NCBI GenBank assembly: GCA_965371805.1 | Contig: CBDUZW010000071.1 | Span: 1-26,662 of the forward strand | Source of the DNA: JAOZTV01 sp965371805 | GTDB lineage: Bacteria > Acidobacteriota > Aminicenantia > UBA2199 | DNA length: 26,662 bases | Direction: 5' to 3' | Shown here: one piece after another, positions 6,228 through 13,663 of the stretch | Position numbering within the stretch: the first letter of the stretch is position 1 | Layout of the letters: the number at the start of each line of letters is the position of its first letter | Translations under genes and position numbers: made by a program | Notes under the pieces: generated by a model | What the model was told of the DNA's origin: nothing | The model's input: the letters and a program-made list of their open reading frames with translations, nothing else | Databases searched by the model: none

Positions 6228-6284
6228 TCAATCGCCCTCATTGCTTGTACAATAACTTCCCCAAATACCTTCATGTTCTTTCAT
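6228..6284 (-). CDS. Leader ORF, module II copy F (KEHEGIW peptide)
   Basis: An 18-codon frame with an ATG start, encoding MKEHEGIWGSYCTSNEGD, about 18 nt after the predicted sigma-54 start near 6302. Against the frame at 3137, five substitutions fall in the frame: GTG/ATG at the start (both are start codons), three synonymous (GAA/GAG, ACA/ACG, AAT/AAC) and one Lys/Glu change. That pattern suggests selection on a peptide. A further Shine-Dalgarno (AAGGAGAT) and an out-of-frame short ORF, MKNLIKEKKETK..., lie between this frame and the gene at 6149. Confidence 0.4.
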   Translation of the reverse strand: MKEHEGIWGSYCTSNEGD

Positions 6285-6312
6285 GGAACTTTTGGTAATT
6301 CCAATTTTATTT

Positions 6313-6329
6313 AGCAATTATCATGCCAA
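6313..6329 (-). promoter_or_regulatory. Sigma-54 promoter for the 6149 to 5220 unit
   Basis: The minus strand reads TTGGCATGATAATTGCT, a full match to TGGCAYR-N4-TTGCW. Transcription should start near 6302. The activator palindrome at 6459-6476 is about 160-175 bp upstream. Confidence 0.85.
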
Positions 6330-6458
6330 TATTATTAAAACATTTTTATAAATATAATTTAACAAGCTATATATAGTATTATCAAGTCTAATTTGTGTGG
6401 ATCAAAAGATGTGGGTAATTGAAAGGTTTATTGAATGTTTACAATTAAAAAAAATAAA

Positions 6459-6476
6459 ATATGAACGGGTTCATAT
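6459..6476. promoter_or_regulatory. Upstream activator site (perfect 8-bp-arm palindrome)
   Basis: ATATGAAC-GG-GTTCATAT ends one base before the stop codon of the kinase gene at 6477. It is the most symmetric copy of the GAAC-NN-GTT sites in this window. No second site is seen 20 bp away on either side, unlike the two tandem pairs. Confidence 0.65.
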
Positions 6477-8717
6477 TCAATGGATATTTAACATTGATTT
6501 GATTGATATGATGTCAGGACGCTTTTGTGGCTCTTTGTTCATCATTTGTAGAATTAGCTTATTAATATTTCTTGAAATATCCAGGTTTAAGGAATCCGGA
6601 GATTCAGGATTTTTATTAAGAATTTCATACATGATCTCACCGGTTGTATCTCCTGCAAAGGGTCTTGCTTTTGTTGTCATCTCATAAAAAATTACTCCTA
6701 AGGAGTAGATGTCTCCTGCTGTAGAAAAAACAGATTGAAAAAGCTGTTCTGGAGGCATATAATATATTGTTCCCAGAATCATACCCGTTTTAGTAAGGGT
6801 TTGTAGACTTTGTGTTTTTGCAAGTCCAAAGTCAAGAAGTTTCACTTTAAGTTCATTGTTTTTATCCATTAACAGCATTATATTTTCCGGCTTCAGATCC
6901 CTGTGAATAATACCTTTATTATGTAAAACTATTATTGCATCTGTTAACTGATTCATTATTAACAATAATTCATTTTCAGTTAAGTTTGCTTCTTCTTTTA
7001 TTCTTTCTGCCAGTGTTTTTCCCTCAAGAAATTCCATAACAATAAATAATTGTTTTTGAGATTCTCCCCTTTCATAAATTTTAATTATATTTTTATGTTC
7101 TATTTTATCAATTATTGATGCCTCGTTAAAAAACCTTTGTCTCTCCAGATCATTTAAACTCAGATCTTCTCTGAGTAATTTTATTGCAACTGATTTAGAC
7201 TTATCTTTAAAATGAACTGCTTTAAAAACAACAGCCATACCACCTGAACCTATTTTTTCAATTATCCTGTATGGTCCTATATGGTTTTTCTTTTTCCAGA
7301 AAGCAAAAAGATTGAGATATTTTTTAAATAGAAGTAACATTATAATTAAAACCAACCCAAATCCTATAATAAACGCTTTTGATATAATTCTCTCTTTACT
7401 TAATTTCAAATATTGTATTTTATTATTTTTCATTTGAAGGGCACTATTTTTTTTTAATAATTCTAATTCTTTTTCTTTTTTTTCAGTCTCATATTTTGTC
7501 TGCATCTCAATAATTTTATTATTAGATTCTTTATTCAACAATTGGTCTTTTGTTTTTATATGTTCTCGATAATACTTTAAGGCTTTTTTATAGTCTTTTT
7601 GTTCTTCAAATAAACCAGATATATTTTTTTGAATATCTTTTATTAGATCCATTGATTTTATTTTTTTTGCTATTTCTAGTACAGTAATAAATGTGCTGAG
7701 AGCTTTTTTGTAGTATTTTTTTTTCACATATATTTCACCTATGTTTTGTTTAGAAAGTGCAAAACTCAATTGATTTTTTAATTCTCTATCTATTTTCAAT
7801 GATCTATTATAATATTTTAAAGCTTCATTATATTTTTTTAGATTCCGATAAACAACACCGATGTTATTAAGAGATATTGAAATCCCCCTTTTATCTTTGA
7901 TTTTTTCTCTAATTTTAAGTGATTCCTTATAGAGTTGTAAAGCTCTACTATTATTTCCAAGACTCTCATAAGCTGCTCCAGTATTACTTATACATATTGC
8001 TAAACGCCTTTTGTTATTGAGATTTTCAAAAATCTTTTTAGCTTTAGTATAATACTTGATAGCCAGTTTATGGTTTTTTAGCCTCGAATAAACATTTCCA
8101 ATACTATTTAGATTATTAGCAATGCCAAATTTGTTTCCTAAATTTTCATCTATTTTTAATCCTTTAAAGTGACAATAAAGTGAGGTTTTAAGATTACCTA
8201 AATCCCAATAAACAGCTCCCATATTATTGAAAGTTGCCGCTACAGCTCTCAGGTTTTCAGTCTCTTGAAACTGTTTTTTTGCTTTTTTTAAATATTCTAT
8301 AGCCTTATTAAAATCATTTTTTGCATAATATATCATTCCGATATTTCCATAACATGGCCCACTACTTTTTTTGTCCCCTATTTTCATAAAAAGTTCAACA
8401 GCTTTTTTATAATATTTTATTGCTTCTTCATTATTATTTGAATCTCTATTTCCAATTGCAATATATTTTAATGCGACAGCCTCAGCTTTTAGATTATTTG
8501 CTTTTTTTGATAGAATTAAGGCTTGTTTGGCATATTTAATAGTCTCTAAAGGCGATTTTGAAATATATTCTTTCGATAATCTGTTTAGAACTTTAATTCT
8601 TTCATTTCCAGAACTTGTTTTCAGTTTGTTTTGTAAATCCTCTATTGAATTAATTTTTGAAAAAAGAAAAAAAGAAAAAAATATCAGAACATAAATTAAC
8701 AACTTTGTCTTTCTCAA
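6477..8717 (-). CDS. Membrane receptor Ser/Thr protein kinase with extracytoplasmic TPR domain
   Basis: 746 aa, ATG after AAGGAGAATTAG. Residues 1-24 are a signal sequence. Residues 50-395 are about eight TPR units, and 400-447 a charged coiled coil (KIIEMQTKYETEKKEKELELL). Residues 447-466 are one membrane helix followed by basic residues, and 482-743 a complete Hanks-type kinase domain: glycine loop GSGGMA (490-495), Lys513 in VAIK, Glu532, HRDLKPEN (605-612), DFG (629-631), the activation segment ending MPPEQ, and the C-lobe Arg in QKRPD. All catalytic residues are present, so it should be active. Signal sequence and positive-inside rule place the TPRs in the periplasm and the kinase in the cytoplasm. 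It is a paralogue of the genes at 14758 and 17008, with its own sigma-70 promoter. Confidence 0.92.
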   Translation of the reverse strand: MRKTKLLIYVLIFFSFFLFSKINSIEDLQNKLKTSSGNERIKVLNRLSKEYISKSPLETIKYAKQALILSKKANNLKAEAVALKYIAIGNRDSNNNEEAIKYYKKAVELFMKIGDKKSSGPCYGNIGMIYYAKNDFNKAIEYLKKAKKQFQETENLRAVAATFNNMGAVYWDLGNLKTSLYCHFKGLKIDENLGNKFGIANNLNSIGNVYSRLKNHKLAIKYYTKAKKIFENLNNKRRLAICISNTGAAYESLGNNSRALQLYKESLKIREKIKDKRGISISLNNIGVVYRNLKKYNEALKYYNRSLKIDRELKNQLSFALSKQNIGEIYVKKKYYKKALSTFITVLEIAKKIKSMDLIKDIQKNISGLFEEQKDYKKALKYYREHIKTKDQLLNKESNNKIIEMQTKYETEKKEKELELLKKNSALQMKNNKIQYLKLSKERIISKAFIIGFGLVLIIMLLLFKKYLNLFAFWKKKNHIGPYRIIEKIGSGGMAVVFKAVHFKDKSKSVAIKLLREDLSLNDLERQRFFNEASIIDKIEHKNIIKIYERGESQKQLFIVMEFLEGKTLAERIKEEANLTENELLLIMNQLTDAIIVLHNKGIIHRDLKPENIMLLMDKNNELKVKLLDFGLAKTQSLQTLTKTGMILGTIYYMPPEQLFQSVFSTAGDIYSLGVIFYEMTTKARPFAGDTTGEIMYEILNKNPESPDSLNLDISRNINKLILQMMNKEPQKRPDIISIKSMLNIH

Positions 8718-8758
8718 TCTAATTCTCCTTATAAAATAAAAAAGTAAGCTTTTAATGA

Positions 8759-8787
8759 ATTATAAGGTAAAAATGTTTTATTCTCAA
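8759..8787 (-). promoter_or_regulatory. Sigma-70 type promoter of the kinase gene
   Basis: The minus strand has TTGAGA (8787-8782), a 17-bp spacer and a perfect TATAAT (8764-8759). Transcription would start near 8752, 35 nt before the ATG. This kinase is thus under housekeeping control, unlike the sigma-54 units on both sides. Confidence 0.6.
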
Positions 8788-8834
8788 CCTTAGCTACACT
8801 TGTATCTTAAAATTGATATACATAAAATGGACTT

Positions 8835-8957
8835 TTTACAAAATTGTCTGACAATTACAACATTTGAAGAAGATTTTTAAGTAATTTCTGACTCTTCTGT
8901 ACAGTTGTTTCATATAAACAGGTTTATCCCTTCGTAAGGTATTACTGAACAATTCGA
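8835..8957 (-). pseudogene. Broken 3' half of a cysteine-rich protein gene (paralogue of 10090-10362)
   Basis: This stretch aligns with the last 40 codons of the cysteine-rich gene at 10090-10362: NCSVIPYEG-[VI]-NLFI, then NNCT, then the CCNCQTIL end. It carries a nonsense change where the parent has Cys65 (TGC to TGA), a one-base deletion after the NNCT codons and further stops. The first half is missing. In its place, directly upstream, is a module I leader frame (MSLLRALSKNDFLVS, 9005-8958). This is a decayed duplicate of gene plus leader. Confidence 0.8.
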
Positions 8958-9005
8958 TTAACTGACAAGAAAATCGTTTTTGGACAAAGCTCTTAGTAAA
9001 CTCAT
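8958..9005 (-). repeat. Leader module I copy D (MSLL peptide)
   Basis: A 15-codon frame MSLLRALSKNDFLVS, homologous to the MDLL frames at 2220 and 3053. It has no Shine-Dalgarno: its ATG comes immediately after the stop codon of the lipoprotein gene ending at 9006. It is followed by the broken cysteine-rich gene, so it is probably inactive, although the frame itself is still open. Confidence 0.5.
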
Positions 9006-9578
9006 CTACATTGAGAAATCTATTTCAAGAACATTCGAAAATGCCATGAAAGTTTTTGTGTTTTTTTGTTCTCCCGGTAGTAATGATCTTACATTAATTT
9101 CCCCTTTTACGCAAAAAACATAGAGTTTCCCTTTATCTTTTTTAAAATCATAAATGCCATAAATACTGGACAGAATGTTTAATTTTATATTACCACTTTT
9201 AGAATCAGTTAATTTCAAACCCTCAAGATTAAATCCAACTTTTCCTTTTGATGTAACTATAAATCTTGTGTCTTGATCCAAATAAAAAACAATGACTTTA
9301 TTTTTCATACTAAAATAACAAACCAGGGAAAAGGGAGTTTTATTTTTATTAGAAAACTTAATTTCTAAATCCCCCTTATTAAATATTGGATTTTTTAAAA
9401 CTATGTCCAATCCTTCTCCATAAGGAATTACCTCTTTTGGAATACCTTTTATACCAATTTCTCCACTCATTATAACCTTTTTTCCAGGACCTGTAGGTCC
9501 GCTTTGACATGAACTTATAAAAAGTAAACCGATAATTAAAAAATAAAATAAATTTTTTTTACATATATTTGACATCAT
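9006..9578 (-). CDS. Lipoprotein, unknown family (possibly FecR-like fold)
   Basis: 190 aa. Signal sequence with lipobox ISSC (Cys24), followed by a short Gly/Pro-rich tether. The rest alternates short hydrophobic strands and turns (TRFIVTSKGKVGFNLEGLKL, YGIYDFKKDKGKLYVFC, VKGEINVRSLLPGE). The K-G-K-x-x-x-F-C-V-K-G-E-I-x-V pattern resembles the beta-rich FecR domain, but this is weak. There is a ribosome site (AGGAGG) before the start. It is the last intact gene of the unit that starts at 13365, 27 nt after the 142-aa gene. Probably anchored in a periplasmic face of the envelope. Confidence 0.7.
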   Translation of the reverse strand: MMSNICKKNLFYFLIIGLLFISSCQSGPTGPGKKVIMSGEIGIKGIPKEVIPYGEGLDIVLKNPIFNKGDLEIKFSNKNKTPFSLVCYFSMKNKVIVFYLDQDTRFIVTSKGKVGFNLEGLKLTDSKSGNIKLNILSSIYGIYDFKKDKGKLYVFCVKGEINVRSLLPGEQKNTKTFMAFSNVLEIDFSM

Positions 9579-9605
9579 TATTCCTCCTATTGTTTTTTTT
9601 AACTA

Positions 9606-10034
9606 TTAATTCTGGATTGATAAAATCTTATCACCATCCCTACCTTCAAAGTGAATCAAAATAACCTCACTTTTTATTCCGATGCTTTTAAGCCAATCAA
9701 TAGTATTTGTAAAACTATTTTGATAAATATTCCCGGCACCATATATAATAGTAGACGTTTCATCCTGATTGCCCCATACAATAAAGCTCCTATCACTGGA
9801 TTCATCCATTCTTTCCTGAGCTTTTGACATTTCTACTGATACTGCAAACTCAAAATTGAATTTAACACTATTAAATGCATTACTTACTTTTTGTTTAGTA
9901 TCATATGGTTTATCTGATAATAATTGTTTAAGTAAAATCTTTTCCCAAGATTCAGAATTTGTTTTTTGCTTTTTTGAATCTTGACTTATAGTTTCTGCTG
10001 CTTTCTGTTTCTTATTTTTAAAAAATTTAAACAT
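9606..10034 (-). CDS. Hypothetical soluble protein (142 aa)
   Basis: The ATG follows AAGGAGAG. Lys-rich N-terminus (MFKFFKNKKQKAAE), then a predicted helix (WEKILLKQLLSDKPYD) and a mixed alpha/beta region with SDRSFIVWGN, TSTIIYGAGNIYQN and IKSEVILIHFEG. No signal peptide, cysteine pair or membrane segment; presumably cytoplasmic. I do not recognise the family. It lies 55 nt after the cysteine-rich gene and 27 nt before the lipoprotein gene, all on one strand, so cotranscription is likely. Confidence 0.65.
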   Translation of the reverse strand: MFKFFKNKKQKAAETISQDSKKQKTNSESWEKILLKQLLSDKPYDTKQKVSNAFNSVKFNFEFAVSVEMSKAQERMDESSDRSFIVWGNQDETSTIIYGAGNIYQNSFTNTIDWLKSIGIKSEVILIHFEGRDGDKILSIQN

Positions 10035-10089
10035 AATCTCTCCTTAGGACTCACGAAAAAAAAAGTTGAAAAACAAAAATCAAATAAAA

Positions 10090-10362
10090 TTATTGCAGAA
10101 TTGTCTGACAATTACAACATTTGAAATAATTTTTCAAATAATCTCCGGCTCTTCCGGTACAGTTGTTGCATATAAACAGGTTAACGCCTTCATATGGTAT
10201 TACCGAGCAATTTGATTCTCCATACATTGATACTTTTACAGGAGTCTGACAAAACCCACATACACCACTCTGATTTTTCATCATAACTGAGGCAGAGTAC
10301 TTCCCCCCCTGCTTATAACACTGGTCTGAACAATAAGGTTCTCCAAATCCTCCATATTTCAT
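10090..10362 (-). CDS. Cysteine-rich zinc-binding protein (90 aa)
   Basis: Ten cysteines, mostly in knuckle-type pairs: C11-x3-C15 (PYCSDQC), C35-x2-C38 (CGFC), C65-x2-C68 (CNNC), and C82/C83-x-C85, plus C52. This is enough for two zinc sites, as in tandem zinc ribbons. No signal peptide; probably cytoplasmic. The ATG has AAAGGAGG upstream and is 11 nt after the beta-barrel gene, indicating an operon. A damaged partial copy exists at 8835-8957, so the gene has been duplicated within this locus. No family name can be given. Confidence 0.75.
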   Translation of the reverse strand: MKYGGFGEPYCSDQCYKQGGKYSASVMMKNQSGVCGFCQTPVKVSMYGESNCSVIPYEGVNLFICNNCTGRAGDYLKNYFKCCNCQTILQ

Positions 10363-10373
10363 ATTATCCTCCT

Positions 10374-11378
10374 TTAATTTATTAATTTATACCTGACACC
10401 AAATGAGACCTTAAATCTTGAGGCATTTAATTCGCTCATCTCCCATCCAAAGACTTCTGCAATATAAATAAAATCAAAATCCAAAGCTAAATGAGCATTA
10501 ATATTGTATAATGTGCCAACTGAGAAAGCATATCCTTCAAGATTTGTTGCAGAATAACTCCAATTGTATACTGCAACTGTTCCATGATATACGCCCAGAC
10601 GGGGTATGAATTTCCCGTCTTTTTGCATCGGGTATATTCGGGCTCCAATTGAATATGAGCTCCCTGCATTCGTGAAGCCAGAGCCAATACTAATGCTGAA
10701 ATAGCTATGAATGGCTTTTCCTATTGAGCCTGGAAGTAATGGGTTCAGTTCTATATTTATTCCAATTACCCCATATGGGATACCTATTCCAACACCCGCA
10801 TTTAAGAATGAAGTTTCAGTGGTTTGTTCTGTGTATAGGGACTTAAAATGAAACTGTCCACCTATTGCAAACTTAATTCTTGTATGATCTGTATCAATAT
10901 ATAAATCATCATAGATATGAGCTAAGTAAAACACATCAGTATTTATAGATAAGGTATCTGATACTTGAAACACAATTCCTGTACCAAGACATAAGGCTTC
11001 AATTGTATCAAAGTCCTCTTCATAGGTATTATAAACATCCAGTATTCTATCCACCTTTGCATAATAAAAAGAGAGTCTTGGTTGGAACAAGCCTTTGCGT
11101 CCCAGAGGGTATCCATTTATACCAAGAGCCAGAAGGGGTTTTCCCTCCCTATATCCCATTCCAAGAGAAAAACTAAAATAATTATTCAAATGAATAAGAT
11201 TCTCCGGTAGTAATGGATTTACCTCAAAATTAATTCCCATATACCCATAAGGGACTCCATATCCTGCAGAAAGACGGAATAATTTCTCATTATTCTTACA
11301 AATAAGAGTAGTATTGCCTAAAAACACTATTAAAACAAATGTTACTATAAAACTTTTAATTAAAGATGATTTTTTCAC
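10374..11378 (-). CDS. Outer-membrane beta-barrel protein with internal duplication
   Basis: 334 aa, ATG after AAAGGAGAAATAG. Signal peptide to about residue 27. The mature part consists of two homologous halves. The first begins LSAGYGVPYGYMGINFEVNP and the second LNAGVGIGIPYGVIGINIEL, both continuing NPLLP. Each goes on with NYFSFSLGMG/SYFSISIGSG, a G-x-x-x-YP strand, PRL-[SG]-x-Y and a final FAIGGQFHF or VSFGVRYKL strand. Alternating aromatic and small residues and strand-turn rhythm fit a transmembrane barrel in which one repeat provides about seven or eight strands. It is the third gene of the unit starting at 13365, 25 nt after another predicted barrel. The cargo is unknown. Confidence 0.75.
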   Translation of the reverse strand: MKKSSLIKSFIVTFVLIVFLGNTTLICKNNEKLFRLSAGYGVPYGYMGINFEVNPLLPENLIHLNNYFSFSLGMGYREGKPLLALGINGYPLGRKGLFQPRLSFYYAKVDRILDVYNTYEEDFDTIEALCLGTGIVFQVSDTLSINTDVFYLAHIYDDLYIDTDHTRIKFAIGGQFHFKSLYTEQTTETSFLNAGVGIGIPYGVIGINIELNPLLPGSIGKAIHSYFSISIGSGFTNAGSSYSIGARIYPMQKDGKFIPRLGVYHGTVAVYNWSYSATNLEGYAFSVGTLYNINAHLALDFDFIYIAEVFGWEMSELNASRFKVSFGVRYKLIN

Positions 11379-11403
11379 TCTATTTCTCCTTTTTTATATT
11401 ATA

Positions 11404-12012
11404 TTAAAGTCTGAATTCTAAACCGATCGCAAATATATTGCTTATTGGATCAGATTTATTATTATAGGAGTTATAGTAATTATAATTTTCATCAGGTTCT
11501 AAAAGGAATTTAATTTCTCCTCTAATAAATAGATTTTTGAGAATTGCTGCTTTTACTCCAAAATCAATCAGAAGTGTGGCAAGAGAATTACTATAGAAAT
11601 ACTCATTCTCCTTATATTTAATATTTGTTAATCCTATAGAACAAAAAAAAGTGAACTTTTTATTTTTAAGGATATATTCAAGATTAAGTTTATAGCTGTA
11701 AAAGCTTATTTTTTGTTTATATGGTTCATGATATAATGAAACTGAATAACTTGGATTTATAAAATCAAATTCGAAATTCATTCTACCACTATCACTTAAT
11801 TTTAATAATGTGAATCCAACTCCATATATGGGAGAGAATGTTCTTTCTAATGAATCATAGTCATAAGGGTTAGTGGGATTTATCCCTATAGATCCACCTT
11901 CTAAAAAAAAGTATAGATTCTTTGTTGAGAAAAACCCTGGTTTCTTTTCTTTTGCAATAGTTATGCTGATAAACATTGCCAATACCATAATTGTTAATAT
12001 AATTTTTTTCAT
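11404..12012 (-). CDS. Predicted outer-membrane beta-barrel protein
   Basis: 202 aa from the ATG at 12012, chosen because AAGGAG precedes it and it begins a clear signal peptide (MKKIILTIMVLAMFISITIA). A longer frame from 12045 adds MKEFDRTKEIK, which is the repeated leader module II, not part of the mature protein. The rest is a series of amphipathic strands rich in Tyr, Phe and Asn (YFFLEGGSIGI, NFEFDFINPSYSVSLY, FTFFCSIGLTNIKY, NIFAIGLEFRL). It ends in a strand with Phe as the third-last residue. It is probably a small barrel of about eight strands. It lies 123 nt after the propeller lipoprotein gene in the same unit. Confidence 0.7.
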   Translation of the reverse strand: MKKIILTIMVLAMFISITIAKEKKPGFFSTKNLYFFLEGGSIGINPTNPYDYDSLERTFSPIYGVGFTLLKLSDSGRMNFEFDFINPSYSVSLYHEPYKQKISFYSYKLNLEYILKNKKFTFFCSIGLTNIKYKENEYFYSNSLATLLIDFGVKAAILKNLFIRGEIKFLLEPDENYNYYNSYNNKSDPISNIFAIGLEFRL

Positions 12013-12075
12013 TTTTATCTCCTTAGTTCTATCAAATTCTTTCATGAAACTTGTGGTGATTCCTATAAATCCATC
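12013..12075 (-). repeat. Leader repeat copy E
   Basis: The minus strand reads ATGGATTTA-TAGGAA (start of module I with one base missing relative to 3053). This is followed by the ACCACAAGTTTC core and ATGAAAGAATTTGATAGAAC of module II, then AAGGAG as ribosome site for the barrel gene. Module II is in frame with the gene here, so a fused 11-residue extension would be made if the upstream ATG (12045) were used. No sigma-54 boxes are nearby. Confidence 0.5.
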
Positions 12076-12135
12076 AAAACTTCATACATTGTCCAAATTA
12101 CAAAAGTGGGCAAATATTATATCCGGTTATGATTA

Positions 12136-13365
12136 TTAGGGATTCATAGAAAGCTTATAGATGTTTATAATCCGGGGATCATTAAAGTTTTCAGGAACTT
12201 CTTCAGCCAATGCCCATAGATAAGTTCCATCAAATGTCACTCCAATTGGAATCACACCTACAGTTTTTGTTTCGCTGTAATACCCAAATTCAGGGATATA
12301 GTATGTGTGAATGAGATCCCCGGTTTTATTATATTTAAGAATAATTGGCATAAAACTTTGTAATATCCATAGGAATTCTCCGTTTGAAGTCATGGTGGAA
12401 TTGTAGCGAATTATCTCCTTTTGTGAGATCATTTTGCCTGAGCGATTAAACGTTATTAGGTCACCTGAGTAACCACCTATGGTATACAGATTATCATTAT
12501 CACAAGCGATAGATCTACCATATATATCGAGTCTAAGCTTGCTTAGCAACACACCATTTTGTTTTGAATACCAATAAAGTTCCTGTCCACCTGTATTTAT
12601 AAGAATACTATTGTTTTCAAAGGCAATTCCGGAACAGCCTTCAGATAGCTGTAGACTTTTTATGATTTCGCCATTGTATTCTGTTTGAATGAAGCTGGCG
12701 TCATATGCATCAAAAATCCAGAGAGAGTTACCGTCAGAGCCGATCATATTCGGGTATTTGCCTGGAGCCTTGAATTTTTCTAACACTTTTACATTTGTGG
12801 TTGGATATCTGGTCGCCGTAAATGTAGCTGTAGCAGTTGTACCGTTTCCAGATATAGTGATTTCTCCATTTTGTATTGCGTTACCCTGTATTTGTCCGCT
12901 GACCTTAAGATCACTACTTGGATCGATATCTTCCATTGTAATTTCATTGTCATCTACAAATCCATCAACAGGAAACCCTAGATTGAATGATCCAGGCATA
13001 TCTTCGTATAAGGCAATTGTTCCTGAAATATCTGATTGTTCCTGAGTTAAATTCAATAAAATCTTCCCAGTAGTATTATCTTTAAACTCACCGAACCAGA
13101 ACCCACTGGCATCAACTCCAGCGATTGGATTTTCATCTTGACTTGAAGTTTGACAACCACTAGATATAGTGAGAGTAATTATAATCGTAATTAGGAACAT
13201 TAGATTGAATAGTTTAGTACAGTTTTGTCCTATGTATTTCTGACGATTATTCATTTTAATTAAATTGATACTTTTTAGTAATTTACCATATGTTTCTAGC
13301 AATACATGATAAACAGAATTTACTTCAAACTGAACAGCACTCGTAATTTTTTCATATTCTATCAT
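12136..13365 (-). CDS. Lipoprotein with beta-propeller-like C-terminal domain
   Basis: 409 aa from the ATG at 13365, which has a strong AGGAGG and lies about 15 nt after the predicted sigma-54 start. A lipoprotein signal only begins at Met38 (MNNRQKYIGQ..., lipobox SSGC at Cys71), and that ATG has no ribosome site. The first 37 residues correspond to the leader modules: MIEYEKIT is like module II, and KLLKSINLIK is like module I. Residues 80-185 form a beta-rich domain (GFWFGEFKDNTTGKILLNL...SGTIAL). From 190 onward are repeats such as YPNMIGSDGNSLWIFD, SGIAFENNSILIN, RSIACDNDNLYTIGG and IGVTFDGTYLWAL, a six- or seven-bladed NHL/YVTN-like propeller. Role: envelope binding protein, partner unknown. 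Confidence 0.75.
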   Translation of the reverse strand: MIEYEKITSAVQFEVNSVYHVLLETYGKLLKSINLIKMNNRQKYIGQNCTKLFNLMFLITIIITLTISSGCQTSSQDENPIAGVDASGFWFGEFKDNTTGKILLNLTQEQSDISGTIALYEDMPGSFNLGFPVDGFVDDNEITMEDIDPSSDLKVSGQIQGNAIQNGEITISGNGTTATATFTATRYPTTNVKVLEKFKAPGKYPNMIGSDGNSLWIFDAYDASFIQTEYNGEIIKSLQLSEGCSGIAFENNSILINTGGQELYWYSKQNGVLLSKLRLDIYGRSIACDNDNLYTIGGYSGDLITFNRSGKMISQKEIIRYNSTMTSNGEFLWILQSFMPIILKYNKTGDLIHTYYIPEFGYYSETKTVGVIPIGVTFDGTYLWALAEEVPENFNDPRIINIYKLSMNP

Positions 13366-13390
13366 TTTCTTCCTCCTTTTAATTTAATAT

Positions 13391-13407
13391 TGCAATTATC
13401 ATGCCAA
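13391..13407 (-). promoter_or_regulatory. Sigma-54 promoter of the 13365 to 9006 operon
   Basis: The minus strand reads TTGGCATGATAATTGCA, identical to the promoter at 3167-3183 and a full consensus match. The predicted start near 13380 falls just before the AGGAGG of the lipoprotein gene. It is the exact inverted copy of the promoter at 13626-13642. The activator pair at 13532-13560 is 150-180 bp upstream. Confidence 0.85.
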
Positions 13408-13528
13408 TTTAGATATTGATTTTTTTTAAGATAAAATATTTACATCTAAACCACATTATATTTGTATTTTCTTTCTCATTATACTTATTCCAGCTTAATC
13501 AGGATTAATTTGTTTAACTTATATTTAG

Positions 13529-13566
13529 TAAGAACTTGTTAACATCAGTATGAACAAGTTCATGAA
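13529..13566. promoter_or_regulatory. Tandem upstream activator sites shared by divergent promoters
   Basis: GAACTTGTT at 13532-13540 and GAACAAGTT at 13552-13560 have centres 20 bp apart, as in the pair at 3362-3390. The second site is a full ATGAAC-AA-GTTCAT dyad. The pair also forms a 9-bp inverted repeat (GAACTTGTT/AACAAGTTC, 13532-13561). It lies about 90-120 bp upstream of the plus-strand start and can serve both promoters. Confidence 0.7.
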
Positions 13567-13625
13567 AATATTCTTAAATTTTTATCTATTTGTCTATTAT
13601 ATCTAAAACAAACATCCTAAATTAT

Positions 13626-13642
13626 TTGGCATGATAATTGCA
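13626..13642 (+). promoter_or_regulatory. Sigma-54 promoter of the lipoprotein gene at 13664
   Basis: TTGGCATGATAATTGCA on the plus strand, with transcription expected near 13653, about 10 nt before the ATG. The ribosome site GAGGTG overlaps the predicted start region, so the untranslated leader is very short and lacks the repeated leader modules. Confidence 0.85.
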
Positions 13643-13663
13643 GACATAATATTGAGGTGAAAA

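Larger units (their letters stand above)
6226..6372 (-). repeat. 147-bp duplicated promoter-leader cassette, copy F
   Basis: Near-identical to 3079-3226, as described there, differing by six transitions and one indel. The similarity stops just upstream of the AT-rich block at 6372 and just after the stop of the 18-codon leader frame. The copied unit is therefore promoter plus first leader module, without module I and without the activator sites. Confidence 0.85.

Noticed and set aside
6397..6687. 96-codon plus-strand frame
   Set aside because: It overlaps the 3' end of the kinase gene, whose motifs are clear on the other strand.
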